This document shows, piece after piece, positions 56,514 through 64,000 of a DNA stretch of 64,000 bases. How positions within the stretch are numbered: position 1 is the stretch's first letter; every line of letters starts with the position of its first letter. The notes under the pieces are model-generated. The model searched no databases and had not been told where the DNA came from. It saw nothing but the letters and a program-made list of their open reading frames with translations. The DNA comes from Actinoplanes xinjiangensis (GTDB lineage Bacteria > Actinomycetota > Actinomycetes > Mycobacteriales > Micromonosporaceae), in NCBI RefSeq assembly GCF_003148685.1, contig NZ_QGGR01000008.1, positions 301,110 through 365,109 of the forward strand, read 5' to 3'. Position numbers and translations under genes: made by a program.

Positions 56514-57956
56514 ATGCTCAGTAGGCGGAACGCATTGCGGGCCGCGATGGTCGGCGGTGCGGCGGCAGCCGGTGCCGCAGTCGTGGCGCCGGCGGCGGCC
56601 CAGGCGGCCGTTCGGGACGAGGGGTGGGTCTCGGTCCTCGACCACGGTGCGGTCGGTGACGGGGTCGCCGACGACACGGCGAAGATTCAGGCGGCGCTGA
56701 ACGCCGCGAACGCGAGTGTGCCGCACAGGAGCGTGTACTTCCCGCCGGGACGGGTGTTCCGGGTCAGCGAGGAACTCAGCCTCGCCGGTTACACGAACGC
56801 GACGATCGCCGGCAACGGGGCGACGCTCGAGCTTGCCGGCGCGAAGCCGACCGCCGCCCACATCAGCACGGTGTTGCGCCTGGCTGACGTGCGTGAGGTC
56901 ACGGTCGAGGACCTGACGATCCGCGACACCGACCGCACCCAGGTCTACAACGGTCTGTTGCTGGCCAAGGCGAACCGGTGCGTGATCCGCAACGTCCGGG
57001 TGATCGATGTGCGGTACACCGGCATCTCGGTCTTCGACGACCCGCCGGGCGCCTCCGACGACGTGCTGATCACCGGCTGCGTCACCGAGGGCACCCGGCA
57101 GGGCATCTCGGTCAACGGCCGTGACATCCGCATCATCGGCAACCATGTGGCGATGGACTGGTGGTCCACCGACGAGGCCGAGCGTGGCCCGTGGCAGGAC
57201 AGTTCCGACTACTACGACGGCATCAACGTGCTGGCGGGCTCCGACCGCACGGTGGTCTCCGGCAACACCGTCACCGATTGCGGCCAGTCCGGCATCTACA
57301 CCCAGTCCCTGAAGAACCTCGTCGTCGCCGACAACACCATTACCGGATGTGTCCTTCGTGGCATCGAGATCGATGGTCAGCGCAAGCATCTGGAAAAGCC
57401 GTCCGACAACGTGCCGGAAGCGCAGAAATTGCGTGCACACGGGGTGACGATCACCGGCAACACACTGATGGACAACCTGGGCAACATCAACATTCTGTAC
57501 GCCCTGGACGTCACCATCACCGGCAACCGGGTGCACAACAAGCGAAAGTCGACATGCATCGCGGTCAACCAGGGCTCCCACCACGTGGTCGTCGTCGGCA
57601 ACCACTGTCGCCAGGACGACCCGGACCGGGCGGCGATCTGGGTGAAGCCGGTGGAGACCGTGAACGGCACGGTCGTTCCGGGTGCGACAGAGGTCACCGT
57701 CGCCTGGAACAACGTCGAGGCCGCGGTCGACTGGTACGCGCCTGCCGACGCAGTCATCATGCAGCGGACCGGGGACGCGGAGATCTCCGCGGTCGGCACG
57801 ATCAAGACCACCGGCAAGATGCTCGCCACGGGCGGCATCGGCGTGGGCAACAGCGCCGCCGCGTCCCGGCCGGGCACGGTGGTCCGCAAGATCGAGGTAT
57901 TCTCCCCGACCGGTGCGAGCCTGGGCTTCGTCCCGGTGTACAACTCGATCACCTGA
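56514..57956 (+). CDS. Exported right-handed beta-helix protein (pectate lyase-like superfamily)
   Basis: The 480-residue protein has a probable Tat signal (MLSRRNALRAAMVGGAAAAGAAVVAPAAAQA), followed by the opening VSVLDHGAVGDGVADDTAKIQAALNAA, the hallmark of the pectate-lyase-3 family. The rest is made of beta-helix rungs (NRCVIRNVRVIDV, DVLITGCVTEGT, VVSGNTVTDCGQSGIY, LVVADNTITGC, VTITGNTLMDN). A carbohydrate-degrading or -binding role outside the cell is likely; exact reaction unknown. GTG 56505 is a possible earlier start. It may act with the pectate lyase encoded 2 kb upstream. A hairpin follows. Confidence 0.88.
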   Translation: MLSRRNALRAAMVGGAAAAGAAVVAPAAAQAAVRDEGWVSVLDHGAVGDGVADDTAKIQAALNAANASVPHRSVYFPPGRVFRVSEELSLAGYTNATIAGNGATLELAGAKPTAAHISTVLRLADVREVTVEDLTIRDTDRTQVYNGLLLAKANRCVIRNVRVIDVRYTGISVFDDPPGASDDVLITGCVTEGTRQGISVNGRDIRIIGNHVAMDWWSTDEAERGPWQDSSDYYDGINVLAGSDRTVVSGNTVTDCGQSGIYTQSLKNLVVADNTITGCVLRGIEIDGQRKHLEKPSDNVPEAQKLRAHGVTITGNTLMDNLGNINILYALDVTITGNRVHNKRKSTCIAVNQGSHHVVVVGNHCRQDDPDRAAIWVKPVETVNGTVVPGATEVTVAWNNVEAAVDWYAPADAVIMQRTGDAEISAVGTIKTTGKMLATGGIGVGNSAAASRPGTVVRKIEVFSPTGASLGFVPVYNSIT

Positions 57957-57993
57957 GCGGGGCCGTCAGACCCTCTCCCTGAACGGTCCCCGC
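57957..57993 (+). terminator. Hairpin terminator after the beta-helix gene
   Basis: GCGGGGCCGT / ACGGTCCCCGC, ten pairs with a single bulge and a 16-base loop, immediately after the stop. Confidence 0.6.
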
Positions 57994-58128
57994 GGACGCG
58001 GAGCACGATGCGTCTCCCAGCACCACATGGTCCGCGTCATCGGAGTTGCTTCCGGCACGCGGCAAGACCTCGCTGCCGCGAAGATGCACTGCTCGGCGCG
58101 CGGCTCGAGCCATTCTGAATCGCCATCC

Positions 58129-58557
58129 CTAATCTCGCAGCATGCCGAGGAAGGCGGCAAAGCTCGGCGCCAGCGGCAAAACTCCCCAGTCCACGCTCCA
58201 GAAGACGACCGACGGGTGATCGTCGTCAGCGCGGTAGTCGAAGCAGAAGAAGTCGCCGCCCGCGTCGGCGGCGAACGGGATGATCCCCTCCTCCAGTACG
58301 TCGAGCAGAGGGAATATGGCGGCGACGATGTTGCTGACGAACGGCGAATCCTCGAAGTGAAGGAGATGATCGACCGCGGTGCGGAAACCGTTGGGCAGGT
58401 CGATCGAGGCGGGGACCGGAGCGGCGCCCTGATGGACCTGTGCGACAGCCAGGAACTCCGAAGGCAGGTCGACCTCCAGTTCGTCCTGCGCCTGCCGCAC
58501 CGCCGTCTCCGACGCCGGCCCCGGGTCATCGATCGCCCCGTCCACCCAGGTCACCAT
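58129..58557 (-). CDS. SMI1/KNR4 (SUKH) family protein
   Basis: The 142-residue protein has the SUKH fold features: PASETAVRQAQDELEVDLPSEFLAVAQVHQGAAPVPASIDLPNGFRTAVDHLLHFEDS, then IPFAADAGGDFFCFDYRADDDHPSVVFWSVDWGVLPLAPSFAAFLGMLRD. Many SUKH proteins are immunity proteins against polymorphic toxins; a toxin partner is not obvious next to it, so a housekeeping or orphan immunity role is equally possible. ATG 58557 is the natural start, with GGAG some 7 bases upstream. Confidence 0.88.
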   Translation of the reverse strand: MVTWVDGAIDDPGPASETAVRQAQDELEVDLPSEFLAVAQVHQGAAPVPASIDLPNGFRTAVDHLLHFEDSPFVSNIVAAIFPLLDVLEEGIIPFAADAGGDFFCFDYRADDDHPSVVFWSVDWGVLPLAPSFAAFLGMLRD

Positions 58558-58795
58558 GGTTCGCTCCTTCCGTTTCTCGTCGTGCAGCGTTGCTGGACCT
58601 CGGATTCTCCTCGACGTAGGTGACACGATCGCGTTCCCGGTCGAGGTGCGCCAGATCGAGCGCCAGCGCGGCGCAATCCCCGGGTGACCGGGAGAGCATG
58701 CAGGAACGGCATCGTCAGCTCACCGCGCGGAACGTCGCGTGGATACGCGGGGCTGGTGCGCCAGCGGTGGGGTCCTCTGACTACAGTGCGCGTCC

Positions 58796-59368
58796 ATGGG
58801 ACACGTCATGGCCCGCCTCGCCGGCTATGGCGTGGTGCTGGTGCCGTATTGGCCATACACGTTCGCGCGTTCCGAAGCAGCGGCCGACGCCGTGCTCGTC
58901 ACGAACTGGCGGGAAGACGGCCCAGCCACGGCGCTCGTCGACCCGGCAGAACCGCACTCGGCGCCTGGCATCGTCGACGTGAGTCCCGGCCCGGACCATC
59001 CGTTCTGGGTCATCGAGACCAGCAGCTTCGATGTGGCATGGCCCTTGCACTTCGACATCGAGTCGACGCTGCCGCCGTACTGCCTGGTGGGCGAGAATGA
59101 CGCGTCGATCTCCGTGCAGGGCCCGGCGCATATCCCCGACCCGGAGATACTGATTGCCGAGGGCCAGACGGTCGTCGAGCGCCGCACGATGCCCGGTGAC
59201 GTGCAGGTCATCGAGCTGGCATACGAGCACGAAGGCGAACGATGGTGGCAGGAACATTACCTACTCCCGCGCAAGGGCGGCCGCGTACTCGTCTTCACCG
59301 CGCAGTCCCGTGAGCCCGGCATCGTGACTGCCCGCCATGCCCTGGAATGGATGCTGGCTCTGGACTGA
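58796..59368 (+). CDS. Hypothetical protein
   Basis: A 190-residue protein of normal composition: VVLVPYWPYTFARSEAAADAVLVTNWREDGPATALVDPAEPHSAPGIVDVSPGPDHPFWVIETSSFDVAWPLHFDIESTLPPYCLVGENDASISVQGPAHIPDPEILIAEGQTVVERRTMPGDVQVIELAYEHEGERWWQEHYLLPRKGGRVLVFTAQS. Beta-rich with an acidic patch; the end EHYLLPRKGGRVLVFTAQS...TARHALEWML suggests a secretion-system immunity or PsbP/LpqN-like fold, but this is a guess. ATG 58808 is also possible. No family recognised. Confidence 0.65.
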   Translation: MGHVMARLAGYGVVLVPYWPYTFARSEAAADAVLVTNWREDGPATALVDPAEPHSAPGIVDVSPGPDHPFWVIETSSFDVAWPLHFDIESTLPPYCLVGENDASISVQGPAHIPDPEILIAEGQTVVERRTMPGDVQVIELAYEHEGERWWQEHYLLPRKGGRVLVFTAQSREPGIVTARHALEWMLALD

Positions 59369-59534
59369 GATCGGAACGATCCAGCGCCGTGCGTGCTCAC
59401 ACGCCGCTGTCCACACTCGGGACCAGCCGCCGTCACGGCCGGCCGCCGGCTCACGCGGACCGACGTATCGTCGTGCCGACGAGAGGCCATTGCCCGGCCG
59501 GACATTCGATTTATAGACGTTTAGGATCCGCTGC

Positions 59535-60113
59535 ATGCCGATCACCAATACCCGGTTCACCTGGCCGATCGGGGACGGCATCGTCCTGATACCGCGCACT
59601 CCGGAGATCGCTGTCCCGTACCACGCCCTCCTGGCCGCCAATCATGCTCGGCTGGCAGTCTGGTCGCCGGGCATCAAAGAACCGACGTTGGAGGCCACCC
59701 GCACCGCTCTGGAACGCTCCGGGAATGCCTGGCTCGCCGGTACCCGCCTTCCACTCGCCATCAGCATTCGCGCCGACAACGGTCATCGCCTGGTCGGAGC
59801 AATGAACCTGGCCATCGAGACTTCGGCGGGATCCGCCGAGATCGGGTTCTGGATCGACGCCGCCGCCGAAGGCCAAGGGGTTGTCAGCCGCGCACTGGAC
59901 GCTGTGCTCGGCCATGCCTTCGGCGACCTCGGTCTGCACCGAGTCGAGATGCGGACCCTGACCACCAACGACCGCAGCCACCGTCTGGCGGAGCGATTCG
60001 GTTTCTCCCTTGAGGGTGTCCTGCGCAGGGCGGTCCGATTCCCGAACGGCCACCGGGACGTAGCGGTCTACGCCTTGCTCGCCGACGAGTTCGCCAAGGC
60101 AACGCAGAGGTAG
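59535..60113 (+). CDS. GNAT-family acetyltransferase (RimJ/RimL-type)
   Basis: A 192-residue acetyltransferase: the acetyl-CoA loop region is EIGFWIDAAAEGQGVVSRALDAVLGHAF (about residues 95-122), and the segment DLGLHRVEMRTLTTNDRSHRLAERFGFSLEGVLRRAVRFPNGHRDVAVYALL is diagnostic of RimJ/RimL-like proteins. These acetylate N-termini or small molecules. The G-x-G of the CoA loop is present as EGQGV. The upstream intergenic segment carries the repeated 13-mer TCGTGCCGACGAG. Confidence 0.92.
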   Translation: MPITNTRFTWPIGDGIVLIPRTPEIAVPYHALLAANHARLAVWSPGIKEPTLEATRTALERSGNAWLAGTRLPLAISIRADNGHRLVGAMNLAIETSAGSAEIGFWIDAAAEGQGVVSRALDAVLGHAFGDLGLHRVEMRTLTTNDRSHRLAERFGFSLEGVLRRAVRFPNGHRDVAVYALLADEFAKATQR

Positions 60114-60270
60114 CGAGGTTCAGCAGCCTCAACCTACTGATCTAGCCGCTGCCCGCGCGCGGGCCGGGCGCCGCCGGCACGGTCGGTGGCTGGCCCGCTG
60201 TGACGGCCCGGCGTCTTGTCGTGCCGATGAGCGTGCACGCCCGTAGTGCCAACCGAGTTAGGATCAGCAG

Positions 60271-60495
60271 GTGTCTGCCCTTCGGTTTGAGGAACTTCTC
60301 GAGCGTGTGACGGTTGACCGCTTGACGCTCATCAGTGCGGTGGAGTGGTGTTACCTGCAAGAGCCGACCTACGCATGCCCTGGGCAGACCTTCTGGATCG
60401 ACCTTGAACGCAATGCGCTTTGCGTGGACCGCGGTAATGAACGCGTCACTCGGCACAGCTTCGTGACGGAGCGGACTGCGGATATGCGCCGGTAG
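60271..60495 (+). CDS. Small hypothetical protein
   Basis: A 74-residue frame starting at GTG: VSALRFEELLERVTVDRLTLISAVEWCYLQEPTYACPGQTFWIDLERNALCVDRGNERVTRHSFVTERTADMRR. Composition is protein-like, but there is no known family, and the local GC is lower than elsewhere; it might be a remnant. The 13-mer TCGTGCCGATGAG ends 39 bp before the start. Confidence 0.45.
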   Translation: MSALRFEELLERVTVDRLTLISAVEWCYLQEPTYACPGQTFWIDLERNALCVDRGNERVTRHSFVTERTADMRR

Positions 60496-60617
60496 CCGAG
60501 TCGCGCGGCTTGCATAGATCAGACGTCCGGATCTGCCGCGAGTCGCGTGCGACGGAGCGTCACGGGCTGCCTGGCGCCGGCCGGTGTCCGCTCGTGCCGA
60601 TGAGAAGACGTTGTCCG

Positions 60618-60977
60618 TTATCCTTTCGGCTTTCGGCCCATCAAGCCGACAGGCACCATAAGAAGCCCGCTGGCTGCTATACAGGCGAGAAACCATCCCA
60701 TCGGCAGGCCGTCTCCTAAAAATGGCTTCCAAATAAGCATGCCGACCATCAAGGCGCATAGCACTACGACTGCGATACCAGCCCTTGCCAGGTAGGGAGC
60801 CTGGACTCCCCTGGCCACCGGCCCACGACCCCATCGGCCGCCGATCGCCGTACCCACGACCAAGAGGGCGCAGAACGCTATGCCGAATGGGGCTCCCGCG
60901 CCGGTACCGGCGCTCAGCATGATCAGCAAGCTGACGCCCAAGGCCACGCCGCAGAGAAAGAACAGCAGCCTACGCAT
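60618..60977 (-). CDS. Small four-helix membrane protein
   Basis: A 119-residue hydrophobic protein with helices at about residues 5-22, 28-46, 64-84 and 95-112 (LLFFLCGVALGVSLLIMLSAG; GIAFCALLVVGTAIG; AGIAVVVLCALMVGMLIW; GWFLACIAASGLLMVPVGLMG). It ends in a basic RKPKG tail. No signature of a known transporter. Its upstream region holds one copy of the dispersed 13-mer. Confidence 0.7.
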   Translation of the reverse strand: MRRLLFFLCGVALGVSLLIMLSAGTGAGAPFGIAFCALLVVGTAIGGRWGRGPVARGVQAPYLARAGIAVVVLCALMVGMLIWKPFLGDGLPMGWFLACIAASGLLMVPVGLMGRKPKG

Positions 60978-61065
60978 GGCCCGTCATGCCTTCCGAAGAG
61001 CAACGTCGGTCGATCTACACGTTCCCTCATCGGCACGATCCGAACCTAGCGATGATGCGCCCTTC

Positions 61066-62076
61066 TCAGTGGGCTCTCATCCCGCCGTCTTCGTCCTCGT
61101 CGTCTGGTATCGGGTAGCGGGCGGTCACGGCGTCCGCGTCTTCTGTGCGGCCGTTGGCCTGGTGTACGCCTATCAACACGGCCCTGGCCCGCCGAAAGTA
61201 GTCGTGCTCCGGACCGAGCACCCGGCGGATCTCATTGATGATTCGCCCGGCAAGATCACTGGCTGCGGTCAGATCGCGTGTGCTGAGGTAATAGCAAAAG
61301 GCGAGATCCACCTGGGCGTTCAACGTGCGTGGGTCGGCCGGCCCGAAAGCGTCCAGCAGATCCGCGGCGATCCCCTCGAGCACTCGCGCCTTCTCGGCGG
61401 GGTCGAACACGGTGTAGGCGTGCCGCACGCGTTCGTCGACGGTGTCGGGATGCACCGGGCCGAGCGTTGCGATTCGCTCGGCCACCAGCCTGCCCCGCGA
61501 TTCGGCAACCTGTTGCTCCAGTACCCGGCCCTCCTGGAATCCCAGGCAGCCGGCGAGGCCCATGCGTGCGGTCTGGGTTCCCGGGGCATCGGGGCCGAGT
61601 TCTCGTTTCCGGTCGGTGACCAACTGTTTCCAGCCTGCGAGGATCCGCTCGTTCAAGGGTCTGGATTCGGTGTAGCGTTCCGCAGTGCTGTAGGCGTGGG
61701 CCAGGTTTCGCCAGGTGCGGAGGGTGTCCGGGTGGGTAGGCCCGTGCAGCCGTTCCCGGTCGGCGGCAACCTTCTCCAGTCGCCCGATGGCCTCGGGAAG
61801 CCGTTGCGGATCCGGGTGGCGTTGGAAGGTGTGCAGGCCGAGGCAGGCCATGCCCGCCTCGTACTGGGCGATCAGCGTGTCCGCATGCTCCGGCCCGAGG
61901 ACCCGCGTGCAGTCGTCGGCCAATGCCGCCAGTTCGGCATAGGCCTCCGCTTCGTTAGGGACCTCGTAGAAGCCGCGGCCGAGAGCCAGCCGAGCGGCCA
62001 GCGTACGGTGATCATCCGGCCCGAACGACTCCTCCGCCGTCGCGACCGCAGCGCGCAGACGATCGATCCTGCCCAT
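61066..62076 (-). CDS. Tetratricopeptide-repeat protein
   Basis: A 336-residue helical protein made of TPR units of the kinesin-light-chain/TPR_10 type: AVATAEESFGPDDHRTLAARLALGRGFYE, DCTRVLGPEHADTLIAQYEAGMACL, ADRERLHGPTHPDTLRTWRNLAHAY, ERIATLGPVHPDTVDERVRHAYTVFD, NEIRRVLGPEHDYFRRARAVLIGVHQ. The spacer GPxHPDTL is typical of actinobacterial proteins that often lie C-terminal to NB-ARC domains; here no such domain is attached. ATG 62076 is preferred to an upstream one at 62133. Function unknown, protein binding is likely. Confidence 0.85.
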   Translation of the reverse strand: MGRIDRLRAAVATAEESFGPDDHRTLAARLALGRGFYEVPNEAEAYAELAALADDCTRVLGPEHADTLIAQYEAGMACLGLHTFQRHPDPQRLPEAIGRLEKVAADRERLHGPTHPDTLRTWRNLAHAYSTAERYTESRPLNERILAGWKQLVTDRKRELGPDAPGTQTARMGLAGCLGFQEGRVLEQQVAESRGRLVAERIATLGPVHPDTVDERVRHAYTVFDPAEKARVLEGIAADLLDAFGPADPRTLNAQVDLAFCYYLSTRDLTAASDLAGRIINEIRRVLGPEHDYFRRARAVLIGVHQANGRTEDADAVTARYPIPDDEDEDGGMRAH

Positions 62077-62424
62077 GCCGCAAGGTACCGCTCCACGGAG
62101 CCCACCATCAGCGACATCACCGAACACCTCCACAGAAGCCGATCAAGCGGTGTCGAATGCCGCGTCCCACTGGCGCCCGAAGCGACGGAGACAGCCACCC
62201 AGCAGAACACCTCGAGATCTCCAGGCGCATTCACCATGGTTGGCGTTCGGAGCGTCTCGTCATACTCATTTGCCGCCGAGCGTGCGCCGACGACTCGCCG
62301 GGCCGTGACGCTGGGTGACCGGTCTCCGGACTTTCAGCCGTGCTGAACTGCCGAGTTCAGTGCGTGTCCAGATCGATCGGGGGTTATCGGTTACACCATC
62401 TCCAGTCCTGGATAGTGTCGGCGG
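62077..62424. other. Intergenic region, 348 bp, no gene seen
   Basis: Both strands show only short, poorly composed frames. It separates the minus-strand TPR gene from the plus-strand HEAT pseudogene and may contain their promoters. GC is lower than in most of the window. Confidence 0.6.
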
Positions 62425-62770
62425 GTGAGCAAGAAGTTCGAGCAGCGGCAGCGAATGATGTACAGCCGCGACGGGATGACTGCGGAGGAAGGTTTCGCCG
62501 ACCTCCTGGCGCATGTCAATGAGCACACCGAGGACTTGATTACCGCGTTCCAATGCTGAGCTCGCCAGCCCTGAGCCCAATCTTGCAATGCGCTCCTGGC
62601 TCCTGGAGCTGATCAGCGAGAGCAGATCGGAGGCCGCCCTGCTTACTCTTGTGGAGCAGCTTTACTCACTCGATTCGATTCTTAGTTTTGGGCCCACCGC
62701 GGGCTGGAGAAGCTCGATACCAAACAGGCTCGGACGGAGCTTCGGAAAGCACGATCTAGCGGTGCCCTGA
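62425..62770 (+). pseudogene. HEAT-repeat protein, multiply frameshifted remnant
   Basis: Three consecutive pieces in different frames form one protein. 62425-62550: VSKKFEQRQRMMYSRDGMTAEEGFADLLAHVNEHTEDLITAFQ. 62555 to about 62660: AELASPEPNLAMRSWLLELISESRSEAALLTLVEQLYS. About 62688-62770: FWAHRGLEKLDTKQARTELRKARSSGAL, then stop. Joined, these give a short all-helical HEAT-like protein of about 110 residues similar to actinobacterial proteins I know of with RGLEKLDTKxAR endings. At least two indels (near 62551 and near 62665) break the frame. It lies in a decayed accessory zone. Confidence 0.7.
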
Positions 62771-62944
62771 GGGGCGATTTCGCATGAATCCGATCTTCCG
62801 TGGGATCCGCGGAGTAGGTTCGGTTAAATCTTCCATTCTCAAGCGACCTTAAGGGGCCTGGACCCAGAAAGCTATTTTCGTCCGATTCTCGTGGGGAGGT
62901 GGCTATTCACACATCGTCGCCGGCTCAGGCCTGTGCGCACCTCG

Positions 62945-63352
62945 TCAGATGGGCTCAACCAAGTCTCCGAGAGTGGGGCCGGTCACCCCTATGACGTGAA
63001 TCTGCATATGACGGAAACCATCCGCCTCGGCAGCTTCAAATCCAGCCTCCGTCAAAACGCTGAGCAGCATCTGGAATATCGTGTACTCAACTCCGGCTGA
63101 CATCCGGAAGGCCGGTGCCTTCAAATCGTCTTGATCGATCGCGGCCCGGCATGCAACCCGCATTTCCTTCGACGTATGCCATGAGACGAAGACCCCGCCC
63201 TCCTCGTCGGGAAAACCTTCCTCCACCAGGACCCCTACGTATTCCCCGACTGGGGCCTGACCACGCCGATGCACAACGAACCCGATGGCTTTCAGGCTGT
63301 TCGTCACCATCCGGGACAGGCTCGCCGCCGCCAGCCCTCCATCAAAATCCAT
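62945..63352 (-). CDS. Hypothetical protein
   Basis: A 135-residue soluble protein: MDFDGGLAAASLSRMVTNSLKAIGFVVHRRGQAPVGEYVGVLVEEGFPDEEGGVFVSWHTSKEMRVACRAAIDQDDLKAPAFRMSAGVEYTIFQMLLSVLTEAGFEAAEADGFRHMQIHVIGVTGPTLGDLVEPI. It is alpha/beta, without motif I can name; the FVSWHTSKEMR segment recurs, I believe, in small actinobacterial hypothetical proteins. ATG 63352 has AGGTGA 7 bases upstream; GTG 63364 is possible. Its start region overlaps the beginning of the DUF6193-like remnant on the other strand. Confidence 0.6.
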   Translation of the reverse strand: MDFDGGLAAASLSRMVTNSLKAIGFVVHRRGQAPVGEYVGVLVEEGFPDEEGGVFVSWHTSKEMRVACRAAIDQDDLKAPAFRMSAGVEYTIFQMLLSVLTEAGFEAAEADGFRHMQIHVIGVTGPTLGDLVEPI

Positions 63353-63359
63353 CGACGCG

Positions 63360-63849
63360 ATCACCTACTCCCGCCCGGAATGTAACACGTATCTGATCCT
63401 CAGCCCGTGGATGCGCAAGTTCAGTCTCGGTCTGCGCATCGAACGAACGGTCATGCTCAACGATCATGCACCGGATCTGGCCATCGCCGCCGACGCGGCC
63501 CATGCGTGGTTGTCCGGTGTACGACCGCCAGTCGTTGCGGCCGTTCCTCGGAACCGTCGCCTTGGTAACAGCGTGTGAACGCGGCGATCACCGGGAAGCC
63601 AGTTGGCTGCGCCTGTACGAGAACCACCGCAAAGATCGGATAGAGACGCGACTACAGCCCTTTGTCGCACTGGCCTTCCACGAACCGCGGCTACGTCAAC
63701 TCAAACCGTACACCAGCCACTGGACACTGCGTTTCAGCATCACATCAACTTGGCCCTACTCCGGGTGCTACCCCAAAGTCACCCCTGCCGACATGCTTGG
63801 CCGATGCATTGTGACAACTAGACGAGTAAGTCCTAACTCATCGATCTGA
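63360..63849 (+). pseudogene. DUF6193-like protein, frameshifted and truncated
   Basis: Two frames together give a recognisable protein. From about 63360 in one frame: SRPECNTYLILSPWMRKFSLGLRIERTVMLNDHAPDLAIAADAAHAWLSGVRPP. Then in another frame from about 63538: LRPFLGTVALVTACERGDHREASWLRLYENHRKDRIETRLQPFVALAFHEPRLRQLKPYTSHWTLRFSITSTWPYSGCYPKVTPAD. The LRQLxPYTSHWTLRFS segment is what I remember of DUF6193 (natural-product-associated) proteins. One indel near 63535 breaks it, and similarity ends about 63815, just before the transposase gene, so insertion of that element may have removed the 3' end. Confidence 0.55.
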
Positions 63850-63934
63850 TGAGCTGAGCTGCGGCTGTACGCGCGTCAACTGCCATGTCCGGTAGTTGGC
63901 CGGGTTAAAGGTGAAGGGTGTCGATGATCTGTTT

Positions 63935-64000
63935 GTGACGACAGACATCCACACCCTTCTCACCGCACTCTACGTGAAGATCGACGACTGGCTCGGCAAG
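63935..64000 (+). CDS. IS982-type transposase, N-terminal fragment at the window edge
   Basis: The last 66 bases encode VTTDIHTLLTALYVKIDDWLGK, which matches the beginning of IS982/IS4-like actinobacterial transposases (the family starts with T-x-LxTLLTALYVKxDDxL). The rest lies outside the window, so completeness is unknown. The terminal inverted repeat should lie between about 63815 and 63934 but cannot be fixed without the other end. Confidence 0.7.
   Translation, partial: MTTDIHTLLTALYVKIDDWLGK

Larger units (their letters stand above)
59471..61038. repeat. Dispersed 13-mer TCGTGCCGATGAG, four copies
   Basis: Copies: 59471-59483 (one mismatch, C for T), 60219-60231, 60592-60604 on the plus strand, and 61026-61038 on the minus strand. 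Three lie 40-52 bp upstream of gene starts (59535, 60271 and the minus-strand gene at 60977). Nothing like it was noticed elsewhere in the window. Confidence 0.7.

Noticed and set aside
1..64000. tRNA, rRNA or riboswitch genes
   Set aside because: No T-loop-like GGTTCGANNCC sequence with matching stems, no rRNA-like conserved stretch and no recognisable riboswitch core was found by reading. A covariance-model scan would settle this.

Overview
The window reads as a chromosomal segment of a high-GC filamentous actinobacterium, most likely a member of the Micromonosporaceae such as Actinoplanes. That placement is inference from very high GC at third codon positions, frequent GTG starts, Tat/Sec exported enzymes, and families typical of actinomycetes (DUF574 methyltransferase, GAF-ANTAR regulator, DUF6328, baeRF-type protein, DUF6193 remnant). 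No rRNA or tRNA gene, CRISPR array or phage module was seen. One insertion sequence starts at the right edge.

Left part (1-10 kb): an FGGY sugar kinase, two secreted proteins (one an M1 metallopeptidase) and a DoxX-like protein are followed by a minus-strand run. That run holds a nucleotide-sugar epimerase, three glycosyltransferases, a small zinc-ribbon-like protein and a basic protein, with overlapping ends, and looks like a surface-glycan operon. At 10.1-11.7 kb sit two coupled genes whose products share a RHIM-like amyloid signalling motif; the second is a small two-helix membrane protein. This is the best candidate for a little-described signalling or cell-death pair.

12-30 kb: alcohol dehydrogenase, DUF574 methyltransferase, Tat-exported flavin amine oxidase, a histidine kinase/response regulator/ABC exporter locus, a GGDEF-EAL protein, a subtilase with a tryptophan-pentad tail, an ECF sigma factor/YCII pair, and a MarR-MFS operon. 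30-42 kb: a second MFS transporter, a secreted alpha/beta hydrolase, a PAP2 protein, an ArsR-SRPBCC-methyltransferase-YbdK chain, CDGSH protein, haem-oxygenase-like protein, a GGDEF protein and a TetR/NAD-epimerase pair. Near-perfect operator palindromes lie in the MarR, ArsR and TetR intergenic regions.

43-53 kb looks like a general-stress island: PPOX protein, hemerythrin, a sensorless histidine kinase and response regulator, a frameshifted Nramp manganese transporter divergent from a manganese catalase, a baeRF-type protein, a GAF-ANTAR regulator, a large unknown protein and a DUF6328 membrane protein. Five of these have upstream hexamer pairs fitting the actinobacterial SigB-type promoter GNNT-N15-GGGTAN.

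53-64 kb: two parallel beta-helix exported proteins (a pectate lyase and a second enzyme), GNATs, a STAS protein, then an accessory zone of lower coding density with a SUKH protein, small unknowns, a TPR protein, a frameshifted HEAT-repeat pseudogene, a broken DUF6193-like gene and the start of an IS982-type transposase. Across 11-43 kb the sequence is unusually rich in short tandem repeats (15-72 bp units), several of them in frame inside genes and three running across stop codons.
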